64,000 nt of DNA from Ulota crispa (GCA_963920765.1 OY987243.1:31309060-31373059); one strand, 5' to 3'. Counted from the stretch's first letter, positions 10,323 through 22,210 are shown. Numbers and translations are program-made. Notes: a model not told the origin generated them from the letters alone.

Positions 10323-11478
10323 ACGCTACATAATGTCACTCTTGTCACTCTTGCAAACACAAACGACACGTGGTATTATTTTCTTCAAACAACATTTATG
10401 TAAACTAAGGACTTCACACACGGACAATCTCAGCAATCTCATGTTTGCACCACTAGTTACTCAAACTCTGCCCTTGTTCCCAGTGGCTGGAAAACGTCCT
10501 TACGTGAGTCCCTTACGTGAGGCCCTTTCGTGAGGCCCTGTACCTACACATGATACAATGGCAAAGTCATCATGTTGTTTGCCATTGGAAAAATCCAATA
10601 ATCCACAGTACGTTCTTAGAGAATACCAAAGCTTGTAAATAGAATTCAAGTACATACAGTAGTTTTGCATACCAAGTACTAATGGAATATAAAACAAGGA
10701 TTGCCGTTTGTGTAAGGCCCAACCAAAAGACCCACAAAACTTTCAAATACAGTTTCCTAAATCCTATTTCCCTCCACAAGGTTTGTAACGTATGAAAGCC
10801 TTCAAAATACATCCTTTCTATCTTTGTCCGTTGCGGTCTTCCAGACATCAGGCTTGGAGGTAAAAACCCCAATAGTATGCTAGGTTTCCTCCTTCGGATC
10901 CTCTACAGTACAAACCAGCTTACCTTAAACCCCAATGTTATAAAGTTTTTGAGTCACCAAACCCTAAAAGGCTGTATCATCTCACACTATATACACCAAG
11001 TCTTTGCTACAGGTCATTGCAAACTTCAAAGTCTCATAAAAGTGGCACAAATGGGAGGGTTTTAGCAAGTTCAACTCAGATCCCTCTAGTGTTGCGCTAT
11101 TTCGAACTCCTGAAGCACTTTCGAAAACCCATCACAGTTTCACACGCACTGGAAAATGCTCCTAACTTAGAACCCTAACGGCGAGGCTCCGTGGCTTGCG
11201 AAGGATATACATGCTTCTGGATCTACCCAGTGGCAAACCTGATTTGAAGGAACCATGTAATGCAAAGTACACACGGAGTGTGTAATTACAGAGGGAGAAT
11301 ATCGTTAGAGAAAGTTGAATCTGCTGTAACAGCAACACCAAAGTCTTCACCCTCGAGACAAAAGTTGCAGAAACATGTGAAGCAATGTCCAGACCTCACT
11401 TCTGCGTTGAAACCTGTAAACCTCACAGTTTCTGAAGAATCTCCAAGACCTAGAAAATCAGGATCGTCTCTGGTCAAT
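10323..11478. other. Flank with no gene recognised
   Basis: Unique sequence between the retrotransposon and the AAE gene. Only short unsupported ORFs occur on either strand. Part near 11.2-11.5 kb is probably 3' untranslated or downstream DNA of the AAE gene. Confidence 0.5.
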
Positions 11479-11720
11479 GTCACAGTATTTACAGCGGAGT
11501 TATGTTGTGAGGGAGGGGTCGTGGGCAATACAGCTAATTTCAAAACCCTCCCCAAAGCCATCTGCATTGGAAACGGCTCCAAAAACCCCACAAGCTGCTC
11601 TGAGTCACAGTATTTACAACGGAGTTTTGTTGTGAGGGAAGGGATCGTGGGCGATACAGCTAATTTCAAATCCCCATCTGCATTGGAAACAGCTCCAAAA
11701 AAAACCCTACAAGCGGCTCC
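11479..11720. repeat. 125-bp tandem duplication overlapping the AAE stop codon
   Basis: Two diverged copies start at gtcacagtattt, at 11479 and 11604. The second copy runs into the last codons and stop of the AAE gene, so the duplicated unit includes the 3' coding end. The first copy retains a decayed version of the terminal codons. Confidence 0.75.
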
Positions 11721-13362
11721 GACGAGCGGATTCACCGAGGCTACCCATTGCCTTGGCTTGGGATCGAAGCACGTGTTTTTGAATCTTCCCAGTGGCGGTC
11801 TTGGGCAAGGGGCCGAACACCACAGATCGAGGAACCATGTAATGCGGCAGCTCCTTTCGACAGAATTGGATCACATCCGCCTCGGTGATAGGGGTCTTCT
11901 CATTCGGAGTAACAAACGCGCACGGCGACTCGCCCCACCGCGCATCCGGCCTCGCCACCACCGACGCTTCCAGAATGGCGGGGTGTCGGTACAGGATGCT
12001 CTCGACCTCCAAGGAGCTGATGTTCTCGCCTCCGGAGATGATGATATCCTTAGCTCGGTCCTTGATCTCGATGTAACCATCAGGATGCTTCACGGCGATG
12101 TCGCCGGAGTGGTACCACCCCCCTTGAAAGCTCTCCTCGGTCGCCTTGGGATTGTTCAAGTAACCTTTCATGACCATGTTGCCTCGCATCACGACTTCCC
12201 CAAGAGACGATCCATCCCCTGGCACGGGCGTCATCGTCTTCATGTCCACGACGTCAAGAGCTTCGAGACCGAGGTACCGAACGCCCTGGCGTGAATTCAA
12301 TCGCGCTCGCTCCGCGGCGGGGAGCGCGTCCCATTCTGGCTTCCACGCGCAAATGGTGCTCGGGCCGAAGGTTTCCGTTAACCCGTACGTGTGCGAGACG
12401 CGGAACCCTAGGTCTGCCATTTTGGACAAGATCACGGCGGGAGGCGCCGCGCCGGCGGTCATCACGTGACAAGGGTGCGAGATCGGTGATTTCGACGGCG
12501 AGTTCACCAGCGTGTTGAGCACCACGGGCGCACCGCAGAAATGCGTGACGCCGTGGTTGCGAATCGCGGTGAAAATCTCCGGAGCTGATACGTGACGGAG
12601 ACAGACGTTCGTGCCTGCTTGCGCGGCGATCCCCCACGAGTAACACCAGCCGTTGCAATGGAAGAGGGGCAGTGTCCAGAGGTAGACGGCGCCGATGGGG
12701 ACCTCCCAGACGAGCAGATTGCTGAGGGTGGACACGTAGGCGGCGCGGTGCGAGAGGAGCACTCCTTTGGGACTCGACGTCGTGCCGGACGTGTACCCCA
12801 GCGAGATGGAGTCCCACTCGTCCACGGGAGATGACGACCAGATGAACCCCGGATCGCCGTCAGCGAGAAACGCTTCGTACTCGATTGCGCCTCGTGAGAC
12901 GTGGCGCGCCCGATCGAGCTCGGCGATGACCAGGAGCGGGAGTTTGAAGGAGCCCAGCTTGGAGCTGAGAACGTCGAGCGCCTCCTCGACGAGGGGGAAG
13001 TACTCCGCGTCCACGATCAACCCCTTCGACTTCGAATGCTCCAGAAAGAACGCGATCGTGCGCGCGTCCAGGCGGATGTTGATCGCGTTCAGGATCATGC
13101 CCGCCATGGGCACGCCGAAATGCGCCTCGTAGATGCACGGCACGTTGGGAGCCACCACCGAGACGATGTCCCCGCGTGACAAGCCGTGCTTGAGGAGCGC
13201 GGACGCCAGTCGCCTGCATCGCTCGTACGTCTGCGCCCACGTGTAGCGCACGTCGCCGTAGATCACCGAGGTGCGCTCGCCGTAGACGAACGCCGCGCGC
13301 TCCACAAACCCCAACGGCGTCAAGGGTGCGTAATTCGCAGCCACTTTTGGAAGCGCTTCCAT
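11707..13362 (-). CDS. Acyl-activating enzyme (AMP-forming acyl-CoA synthetase), peroxisomal
   Basis: 551 residues from the ATG at 13362; the frame is open further upstream but has no earlier ATG, and MEALPKVAANYAPLTPL matches the usual start of plant AAE1-like proteins. The enzyme makes an acyl-adenylate from a carboxylate and ATP and then a CoA thioester. Motifs: P-loop YTSGTTSSPKG (about 190-200), YGLTET, HSGD, the hinge DRAKDIIISGGENIS, and the C-terminal catalytic lysine in PKTATGKIQ. The last three residues, SRL, are a type 1 peroxisomal targeting signal. Closest class is the plant AAE1/AAE11 (short or medium-chain acyl, possibly butyrate) group; the substrate cannot be told from sequence. 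The gene is intronless and clearly more GC-rich than its surroundings. A transposon edge lies 319 bases upstream. Confidence 0.93.
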   Translation of the reverse strand: MEALPKVAANYAPLTPLGFVERAAFVYGERTSVIYGDVRYTWAQTYERCRRLASALLKHGLSRGDIVSVVAPNVPCIYEAHFGVPMAGMILNAINIRLDARTIAFFLEHSKSKGLIVDAEYFPLVEEALDVLSSKLGSFKLPLLVIAELDRARHVSRGAIEYEAFLADGDPGFIWSSSPVDEWDSISLGYTSGTTSSPKGVLLSHRAAYVSTLSNLLVWEVPIGAVYLWTLPLFHCNGWCYSWGIAAQAGTNVCLRHVSAPEIFTAIRNHGVTHFCGAPVVLNTLVNSPSKSPISHPCHVMTAGAAPPAVILSKMADLGFRVSHTYGLTETFGPSTICAWKPEWDALPAAERARLNSRQGVRYLGLEALDVVDMKTMTPVPGDGSSLGEVVMRGNMVMKGYLNNPKATEESFQGGWYHSGDIAVKHPDGYIEIKDRAKDIIISGGENISSLEVESILYRHPAILEASVVARPDARWGESPCAFVTPNEKTPITEADVIQFCRKELPHYMVPRSVVFGPLPKTATGKIQKHVLRSQAKAMGSLGESARRSRL

Positions 13363-14676
13363 CGAGACAGGACAATCCGCAAAAAATTGCAAAAGGGCAG
13401 ATTTTCTCTCACTCACTCACTTTCCCCACTCACTCGCGCAAACCCACCTTGCTCGATCGGATCTAAACTACGAGACGAATCAAGCTCTGGCGAATTCCTG
13501 CTCCAATTCGTGTGACTGTGACGAGGAGGCACAAAATCTGCGTTGCAGGAGTTGCCTGCGGCACAAATCCAGTGAGTGCAGTCCGCCCGCGCGCGCGCTG
13601 GTGCCGTGGCTTGATTGCCCGCACCGATGAGCACGACGCGTCGTTGGCACCGCGAGTGATGGCAACTCTTGTGGGGCGAATTAACCCTGTAATGCCAGAC
13701 TAATGACCGTGGATAAGAAGTGGTCGCTGGACCTAAAGCCGTGGGGTTGCACATAATGGAATTTTTTGAGTTTATTTCGTGGGAGTGGGATATAATGAAT
13801 CTGGGGTAGTGAAAGCACATATGTGGAGCTCACAAAAAGCACAAAAATTGATGAAGAACACGCTAGCTCGTGATTTCTTGGCGGAATTCAAGAGAAGGTG
13901 TCTGTTTTTTCAAGCAAGGGCAGATGCATTCGAATGGCAAAAAAAAAAATTCATTCATTTGCACGGAGTATTACAACATCGATGTAGAAAGGCAAACATG
14001 CATGGAAGCCTAACATGACAGCTGATGTGCTAGATTGACCAGAATCTTCTCGCAGTAGAGCTTGCATTGAATTCAGGAAAGAGGAGCTAAAAAAAGTGAA
14101 CAATGTGTACAGAAGCAGAACGACCTAGTTCCATCTCCATTTCAATTGAAAAGTCAATGCAAAACCACTGTACATGCTTCCAAGCATTCTTGAATTCACA
14201 TCGTGCCAAAAAGGCTCACAGTCACGAGATTTGGCAAAGAAATGGCCAGAAATCTGATGCTCTGGTTCTGGTCACCTCGGTCTGCATCCTTGCAGACTGC
14301 CTGCACTGTTCGGGCACTTCAACAAGCAAAGCCCGACCTGAAATTATTGACTTCCTTGACTGCTGCCCTGCCCTTCTTATCTGCCACGTCGGAGCTGAAT
14401 AGCTGACGCCCCTGCCACATGGCCCCTTTCTTCCGCCTCTTTCACTGCCCTTCCCAACTGCCGTCCTGGATGTACTGAAGAGTCTAGGACTCCTGTTGAA
14501 CTCCCCATTTCTTCTCCCACCTCTTGCCTTCATTGAATTCGTGTCTTCAACTTCATTGTAGGATGTAGAAGATGCACCCCCCCTTCATATAGTCCGGAAA
14601 AAAACAAACCAACCGCTAGTATAGTGCACCGTACTGGACAAGGAAAAAAAACCCCACATAACTTTTGTATACTATA

Positions 14677-16690
14677 TCACCAATGATTATCCCAATAGCA
14701 TGGTTCCCTACAAATATGTCCCTGGCATTCGAGACATGCTTGATTGGTTCTCCTCCCACATATTAAACAATTCGCCCTTTTATTACCCATACTCTTGGTG
14801 CCATGCGTCGCGGCAACATGGGGTGAAAATGCATAGTATCCTTGTGTGCGCCCAGCCCAATCAGCTACCAACTCCTTTGCCAGCTGCATGTGGAAAGACA
14901 AATGAGTCAAGGGCTCCTCAAACAATCTAAAACTGACATCACTATGAGTTATCCAAGAGTTGAAAAGTGTAGTGTCTAATAAGTAGAAAAAGATGCAATG
15001 CCACCACTTCTAGCTTCTTGTCAAACTAGAATATACCCCTCTAAGTTGATCGGAAGTGTCAACCCCTCTCATGTTCTCTGTATACTGCAAATGCATTGGA
15101 CCCGTTCTAATTTTTTTTTCTTCCCCTATATTTTTTGATACACAAACTGCCTAGGTCCTGGCGGTGATATGGGTTCTGCATGTGTTGATAAAAGAATGAC
15201 AGCATTTTTGTCTTTCCCCACCGCGCAACAAATTTGACCTTCTTCATGCATGCAGTAATCCATCCACCCGTAGTCTTGCCTCTTAGTTACTTCTTTCGCA
15301 TATAATGCCTTTGGTACATATTTGCGGTTTGCTCTCAATGTACCCGTTGCCATAATGCCATCATTTAGTAAATCAAGAAATAAAGGCACAGAAGTGAAAA
15401 AGTTGTCCGTTGTCACTATATGCCCCCTTCCACCCAAATCCTTCATGAGATATTTGACAACATGTCGGACTTGCAACACTTCACCTTTCCCACTATGTAG
15501 AGGAATGTCCTCTTCACTAGTGTCATCACATGGTACATCCTCATCATGTGGATTTCCTTGCTTTCCACAATAAATATCAAAATCCCACACATACTTTGAG
15601 AATGCATCCACCGTCGCCCACACCTTTATGCCAAAACGAACCAGTTTGTTTGGCATGCATTGTCAAATGGGGCAATAATTTCCTTTGTACATAACCATAC
15701 TCTCATCCACCGTCCATTGTTGGTTTGGAGACCACATAGTCTTGAACCTTGTGCAAACTTCATCTACCATACATCGTACCTTGTGCAATTTGTCATATGT
15801 AGGACTTTGTTGGTCCCTGACATCTTCATCCGCACTTGCCACATGCAAACACCTTGTGACGAGTTCAAATCTATCCCTTGTCAAAAATTTTGATATTGTG
15901 GGACAATGGAAAAAAGGTTCATCCTTTGACCAATAAAGCCGTCGATTAGGCAGCTTCTTTGTGCCCATATAGAGACATATGGAAATATATGCTTGAAACT
16001 CCGAAAGGCGTAGTGGTGTCCACTCCAATCCTCCTCTTGTTCTTCCATCTTCATGAATAACTTTTGATGCATACATATTAGTCTCTCTGACAATTCTCCT
16101 TTGAAGCTTCTGTAACCAGAACTTATAGAATAATCCCTTGATGGATGGCAAACGACCATACGGATGTGTGCAACCAGGAATAGGCCCTGTAAAAGGTAAT
16201 GCAACATTCCTATAATGTGGTACACCAGATTTCCAAGTATGAGGTGCAAATCGATTTAGCAGAGGGTCCTGTAGTTTACCCGTCCCTTGTCTTGCTCTCC
16301 CAAGAGCAACTGCCTTGCGCTTCCCCACTGCTTTAGGTTTCCGCCCTGTGTTATTTGAACCACGGTACCATGAGTCAGAAGACTTGCCGCTCTCGTCCTC
16401 CATGTTCTCTGACAAATCTTGAATTTGAAACCCGTTGAGGGCGGATGAATGCACGGCATTCCCCTCATCTCCCTCCGCTGGATCATTGCTGCAGCGCGCT
16501 CCACTTGACCTAAAAGGCTGCGCTCTTCCCCGCCCACCACCGCGCGCCCTCTGGAAGCCGCCCTAAACGGCTCCGCTCCTCTTATGTCCGCCACTGCATG
16601 CCCTCTGCGAGCGTTGTTGCGTCCTCCACGCTTTGGTGGCTGCTGTCGAGAAGGAAGAACTTCAAGGTTTGGTCGAGGTCGGCCAGCCAT
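14677..16690 (-). pseudogene. PiggyBac-type transposase (DDE_Tnp_1_7), decayed
   Basis: The coding trace starts at an ATG at 16690 (MAGRPRPN...) and ends with the Cys-rich domain typical of piggyBac transposases (CLIC, CLEC, PCYW blocks near 14680-14780). The catalytic aspartates are visible: TVDESM, TTDNFFTS, and the one in GKDKNAVILLST. Lesions: a frameshift near 16455; TGA at 15663-15665 where the family has an arginine before the YMPxKP-like block, explained by C-to-T change in a CGA codon; TAG at 15126-15128; a frameshift in a nine-A run (15111-15119); and TAG at 15010-15012 before KWW. The enzyme would cut and paste at TTAA sites. It cannot make a full protein as read. Confidence 0.9.
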
Positions 16691-16764
16691 CTCATACTCT
16701 CCTTTCAAAAGCGTGGAGTCTGAGTCATATTGACACTTCCCGCTTCGGCTGCTTGAAGCGCGCG

Positions 16765-16882
16765 TGTGTTGCATTACCGTTCTTATGTCTTCTGTGTTTT
16801 GGAGGAATTGGAGTGTGGTCGGGTGTGTTGCATTACCGTTCTTATGTCTTCTTCTGTGTTATCGGAGGAATTGGAGTGTGGT
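16765..16882. repeat. 59-bp tandem duplication
   Basis: Two near-identical copies begin at 16765 and 16824 with tgtgttgcattaccgttctt. They lie just upstream of the transposase relic, inside the candidate piggyBac element, where the transposase promoter would be expected. Confidence 0.8.
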
Positions 16883-18383
16883 CTAAGTTCGTCGTCTTAA
16901 CTGCAGAAGAAGTATTCCGCTGAAGAAGTGTGCCCATCGTACTGAGGCTCTGGGAGGCAGCGCGTGTACTCTGATTAGGTGTAGGTTCACCGTTGCTTGC
17001 ATGTGTCTCGTCATCTTCATTCAGTTTTTGTTTTTGCGAGCGCCTAAGGTTCGGACGGTGTACAACCCCCTCGCAAACGTCTTCTTCTTCCCCACTTTCA
17101 CATTTCAATTGCAACAGTTTTTTATTCGTTTCAGGGTCTATCTTCTCCTCTAAAATTTGTGCTTGTGTCCAATGCTCTGCGTCTTCCATAGTATCTGATA
17201 TGCTTTCAACTAGTACTTGTCTCTGAACCCTAACGACCTCCACAGTTTGCCGCTGTAGTGACCACATTCGCCAGGAGGAGCGGGTTTTGGTTCTCACCTT
17301 ATCAACACTGGGTGGCGGAAACCCTGGCACTGCGGCGTTCGTTATCTCCTTCAGCGGCTGTCTTCTCACATTCGAAGCAGTCAACGTTGGGCCTCCTGCT
17401 GCGGCCGGAGTTGCATGCACCGTCTTTCCCGGAGTTGTGTTCGAATGTGTCCCCGCTGGAGCGCACGCTGGAGTTTCGTGGGCTGACCCGGCCGACGCAT
17501 CCTCCCGCGTTCGAGCGCTTGCCGATGCTGCGCGGGCCGTCTCTCCCGCTCGAGCTGCGCCTGTTCCCTGTGCCGTTGGTGGGCACGTCCGAGCAGCGCG
17601 ATCCGTCCTTGCCGCCCAAGGTGTGTGACGCGTTCTCTCTGCCGCTAGAGCTCCGCACGTTGTTGACAGAGGAGGAGCGGCTATCGTTGCCATGGAAGCC
17701 AAGAGCTGCGACGTGAGCTGCATTGGAGATGCCCTGTCTTGGAGGACCGATTGTGCTTGATTCGTCAATGTCATTGTCATTGCCGTGTTCTACTTTTGGG
17801 AATGGGAATTTTTTTTGTTTGAGGGCACTGTAAACCTCCTGCGAAAATCCCTGCACATGGCCTTCAAGCCTTCTATGAACCCAGCCTAGGACTTTTGAAG
17901 CCCATGTGCACCATAGCCAACTCAAGCGCTCAAGGGATCTATCTAAAGCTTCCCGTCTTGTCCCTCTTCAGTTTTGGTAGGCTCATCAAATACTTCTCAT
18001 TTAGCATTCCTATGATGTATTCAAACTGCCATTTTTTTGCTTTGTGTTTGCTTGCTAGCTCTGTGCCTATGACTCTTGCTTCTACAGCACACCACTTTGG
18101 ACAGGGAGGAAGTTGAGGGAGACTATTGTATTGTGATTTCCTTCTAGGTTTCGGCATTGTCTCTACAAGTTCAGTTTGTTGTGAAGCACGTATTGAAATC
18201 TGGCAAATTGCAATGTTTGGCTTCTGTGGTACATGTATGATGTCGTTTGAGCATCTTACTCTTCGTGGTGTGTGTCCGTTTGCCGCCTCTCTTTCTTGTT
18301 GTGATGCTAATTCTAGCAATGCCATAATTGAATCTACCTAAAGCGCCGTCTGCAGCAGTTACGACTTCTACGTCCTCTAGCAA
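16842..18383 (-). pseudogene. Unrecognised ORF cluster beside the transposase, probably one broken gene
   Basis: Three open stretches on the same strand as the transposase: 18325-17939 (ATG start, basic, contains KWCAVEARVIG), 17925-17302 (begins with a WASKVLGWVHRRLEG-like helix, then Ser/Asn/Arg-rich low complexity), and part of 17780-16842 in another frame (acidic, includes EHWTQAQILEEKIDPETNKK). The change of frame inside 17.3-17.8 kb and the lack of clear splice sites suggest a decayed gene, or a spliced one I cannot resolve. I do not recognise the family. It could be an accessory gene of the element, which would explain the 5 kb length. Confidence 0.4.
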
Positions 18384-18802
18384 GTTGCTTCATTGGGACC
18401 TTCACTGGGAACAGTATGTAACTACCAACAGCCAACGGTTGGCTTTCCCACTGCTCTGATGATGACTTGGCAGCCTGCCTGTGTCTTCATTTTAGCATAT
18501 TCTCGCAAAAGTCTTCGATCTCTTCCTAAAGTTGGATAAAAAATTCTCCTCCACCAACAGTGCACTTGGCCAGCTTGTCTGGCCGAAAGTTGCAAGCCTC
18601 CCATACGTTTTTTATTGCACTAATCAATCTGAGTTAGCAACAAAGAACTCAATGGCTGCGTTATAAATGCCTACTGTTGTGCAAGGCGGCTGTGCAAATA
18701 TTTCACGAAAAAGTGGATGAAAAATCGTTTTTTCTTACTGTCCAGGACGATGGACATCCGTTCAAACGCCATGAAATGGCGTTGCCGGCGTTCCAGGGTT
18801 AA

Positions 18803-21036
18803 GCTTTCGTTGAGGGGGACATCTGAATTCTTTTGGAATAATTCTTTTGGAATTGTTCTGGGGTCGTGGGGAACTTAGGGTTTTATTTTTTGTATTTTTT
18901 TGGTTTAAGGTAGGACCAGAGTTTTTTTTTGGTTTTCCAACCAATGCTTGTGTGGCATTCTTTGAAAATGGTTTGTAGCCTTGTAGGCTCCATCCTATTT
19001 TTGGTTGGAGTTGAAGGAGGCCCCTATGCATGGATTTTGCAACATCATGGCATTTTTTTGTGGGCAAAAATCATTCATTGACATTTTTTTGAAAATATTT
19101 GAATAATGACTGGCATTACTTAATTATTGTATGGAATTGGATTAGACAATACCTCAAGTACTTTTAAGCTGAAGGCATCAATTTTCAATTTAACAAGAAT
19201 TTTCTAAAAGCCTAGATTGTAATGCAATTTTTATTATTGCAATCGAGCATTTTTTGAACAAAAATCCCCCCTTGTTTTCTTTAGGCTTGAAGCTAACCTT
19301 TTTTTTTGAGGCAATTGGGCCTTGAATTGCCCAAAAAAAACACTGATAGGATTATAGGAGGCTCAAATTCCCTTGGTCAATTTGAACCATTCACCTAAAG
19401 TCTCTAAAAACAAAAATAGTGCACAAAGATTCTTCAATGGGTTACATTTTCTATCACTACAAGAAAGTGCGTCTTAATTGACATGTCCAAATTGACTAAA
19501 TGTGTCCAAATTGACAAAAAGATTGTCAAATTGGACAATTCTTGTAGATTTAGCCATGTTAATTTGGATATGTTTTTGTCATTGAGGACAGTTTCCCTTG
19601 AGTTCACATATTGTACTTGTGTTTGCATTGTTTTAGGAATTTAAAAGAATATTCTTAAATGGGCCACATTTTTTATGTTCAAGGATTGTACTTGTATATG
19701 CACGGTTTTAGGAACTTAAGAGAGTGACACAAGCCATGGTTGAGTGTGCTCATTGATCATAATTGTGTTGATATTTTTCTTTCAGTGAAATATAGATATA
19801 TGTCATATTAAAATAAATGAAGAGAATTGCTAATGGGACACCCTAAATTGCTAACAAGACACCCCTTGTGAGCATTTAATTGGATAATTTAGTGCATCAT
19901 ATTGTTCATAACATTCTTGAATTAGTTGATAGACCATTTTTTTGGAAGAAGTCACATGTAAGTTTATTTGAAGATTTTAAAATGATGAAGAATGCAATGG
20001 TAAAACTATGGGAAAAGCAAACAATTAGAAGGAATTCAAAAACCTAGAATAGACAAAATGATAAATTTACAAGCAAAATAAGGTACATTTATATACAAGG
20101 AGCATTCTTGTAGAGGATGAACAATCTTTTACATAAAATAATTATGTTGTAGATTGTGTTCATTGTTACATCAATATTTTAGTGTTGTGAAGGGTCTTCA
20201 AAAAGAATGAGCAATCCCTTTACTTGCCTCAATGCAACTAAATGGCTAAAAAGATATCATATGTATTAAAAAATATCTTCAATGGTAGATGATAGCTAAT
20301 TTTGAACTTGATTCATTTCCATACCCAACTATTGTGTCCCTTCAAACATTTAATTATGTAATCTTATCTCGATAATAGTCTTATCTCTATTAGTTGGGTA
20401 GTTGCAAGCTAAGTATGATTTAAACATTTGTGACTGGCCAAGAGCCAAGGGGCAAAGTGATGAACATGGGCGTTATGTGTGAAAGGACATCTTTGGTGAA
20501 ACACATTGAATCTTTTTCCAACTTGAATTTGGAATTCACATATAAAGGGGTGGAGATTGAGATGAAGAAACAAATTGATTTGAATTTAAAAAATGGATTG
20601 AACCACATTAAATATTTTATTAATTTTGAATTTGAAGTTCAATATTCTTCAAGGGGTGGGAAGCATTTTTCTATTTCATTTTAAATGTCTTTAATGAAAA
20701 ATTCAAGGGGTGGGGTGATCTATTTCTTATTTATTTAAAATTCAATTACCCCATTGAATATTTTTTAATATGATAGCCTTCTGCCGGAACGGTGGGTGCA
20801 CGAGTCCACTAGCTATTTAATCAATGACGTTGTACAATTGTCCACCTCCCATGCTGTTCATTGTTTATCCATTCATATTTATAGTCTACCTCTTTAAATG
20901 CACATACTACCGAATCCAATTCAATATAGACAACAATTCCACAAATTCTTTGCATTTGGCAAGGACAAGGTCACAAAATATTATGACCTATTTTATGGTC
21001 CACCCAACAAAGTCACTACTTTGCTCAACTAAGTTA
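18803..21036. other. AT-rich DNA, no gene recognised
   Basis: No supported coding region. A CACTACAAGAAA sequence at about 19456 is the classic end of CACTA elements, but I did not find a convincing partner end. Homopolymer runs are frequent. Confidence 0.5.
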
Positions 21037-21678
21037 TTAACCCCTAAATACCCAAGGGCTTTTTGAGCTTTTAGGATTTTGCTCTAAATTGAACAAAGAG
21101 CCAAAATCTTGATAGGTTGTAATGATTTATGTGAAATTGTAATTGTACAAATTCACACTGGATATGTTAGAGATCACATAGGAAAAGAAAACACAACAAT
21201 ATCACTTATGGATTGAAAGGTTGTAATGTTTAATCAAGAGGGTGTTAAAATTGTGAAAATGACTTGAAATCTTTCAATTCTCTTTTTGTTTGTCAAATCT
21301 AAAATATTGGTAATTAGAAAAATGTCATGATAAAGGACATAACACACATAACTTCAATCAATGCCAGCTTTTTCCTGCAATTTTTAAAAATGAATTTCTA
21401 GTGTATTTTTTTCTCCAAGATCTAGTGTATTTGAGGCCCATTTCCTAGAGATCTCAACACTAAGAAAGTCAAGATTACAATGGCTACCTTTGCACAAAAT
21501 CTTGAATAGAAAAATCGCAATCAATTATTTTCAAAATTAGATTTTCCAAGCCAAAACTAAACTTGAAAAAGAATATATCAAAAATACAAACTATTAAAAA
21601 TAGCAACTCAATTGGTTCTATTGAACTTCAAAATGTTGTTGACACCAAAATGTGATGCCTTGAGTATGTAGGGGTTAA
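21037..21678. mobile_element. TTAA-bounded non-autonomous element (P1)
   Basis: Left end TTAACCCCTAAATACCCAAG; right end, inverted, TTAACCCCTACATACTCAAG. TTAA is present at both edges. No coding capacity. It shares its right TTAA with the next element. Confidence 0.75.
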
Positions 21679-22210
21679 CCCTTAAAGAACCAAGTTACCC
21701 ATTACAAAAAATGAGAGCCCTCAATAAGGCCTTTAAAAATTTTGTTCCCAATGTGGGAACCAAGGCTATAGGTCGCTTGAAAGTTTTAATTTTAAAAAAA
21801 AAAAAAAAAAAAAAATCTTAGAAAAAAATTAGAAATTTTTTGATTTGATTTGATTTTTTTTTTTAATCAATAAAATGATGTGGCACCAAGGTGCCACATT
21901 AGATGGCACATGTGTAGAGTTTGGTGTAATGGGCCCAAGGTTTCCATGCTTGGGAACTCAAGGCCTTATTGAAGACCCATATTTCTTCTAATGATAATAC
22001 ATAGTATGTACATTGCTATATAATTAGTGTTTGCTACCAATAAGAAGTTTTAATTTGGGATCTTAACTACCTCATTAGAGCAATATTGATCTATATTCTA
22101 ACTTCTTTGTTGATCTCAAATGTAATAAAGGTGTGGATGCACTCCAAACATAAGAAAAATACCCCGTATTGTACTGGTTGCAAAGGGCTGCTTGTTACCT
22201 TTATAACCAA
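21675..22210. mobile_element. TTAA-type element (P2) interrupted by another MITE
   Basis: Starts TTAACCCTTAAAGAACC at the TTAA shared with P1. After removal of the insert at about 21714-21979, its body (aatacatagtatgta... to cgtattgtactggt) matches the element at 41022-41262 along most of its length. Its right edge is decayed. Confidence 0.7.
21714..21979. mobile_element. MITE nested in P2
   Basis: Terminal inverted repeats: GAGCCCTCAATAAGGCCTT on the left and GGGTCTTCAATAAGGCCTT as the inverted right end. It contains a long A run and an AT-rich centre. The host element at 41022 lacks it. Confidence 0.7.

Larger units (their letters stand above)
13681..18802 (-). mobile_element. Candidate piggyBac-like transposon
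   Basis: The left edge reads TTAACCCTGTAATGCCAG; the right edge, inverted, reads TTAACCCTGGAACGCCGG. Sixteen of these eighteen positions agree if the two transitions are counted as related, and nine are identical in a row from the TTAA. PiggyBac elements insert at TTAA and have CCC-starting ends. The 5.1 kb interval contains the piggyBac transposase relic and a second ORF cluster, both on the minus strand. It is longer than typical piggyBac elements (about 2.5-3.5 kb), so the boundaries could instead be a chance match. Confidence 0.5.

Noticed and set aside
11260-12294. Long plus-strand ORF of 344 codons
   Set aside because: It is antisense to the AAE gene; the length follows from the GC-rich codon use of the real gene and no family features are seen.
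12254-12817. Other ORFs over the AAE gene
   Set aside because: They lie in alternative frames of a clearly conserved enzyme and are shadows.
13363-13416. Upstream extension of AAE by 18 residues
   Set aside because: The extension begins at GTG, not ATG; a plant nuclear gene should start at the ATG at 13362.
19456-19560. CACTA element starting CACTACAAGAAA
   Set aside because: No matching far end was found; a partial ttcttgtag near 19540 is too close and poorly matched.
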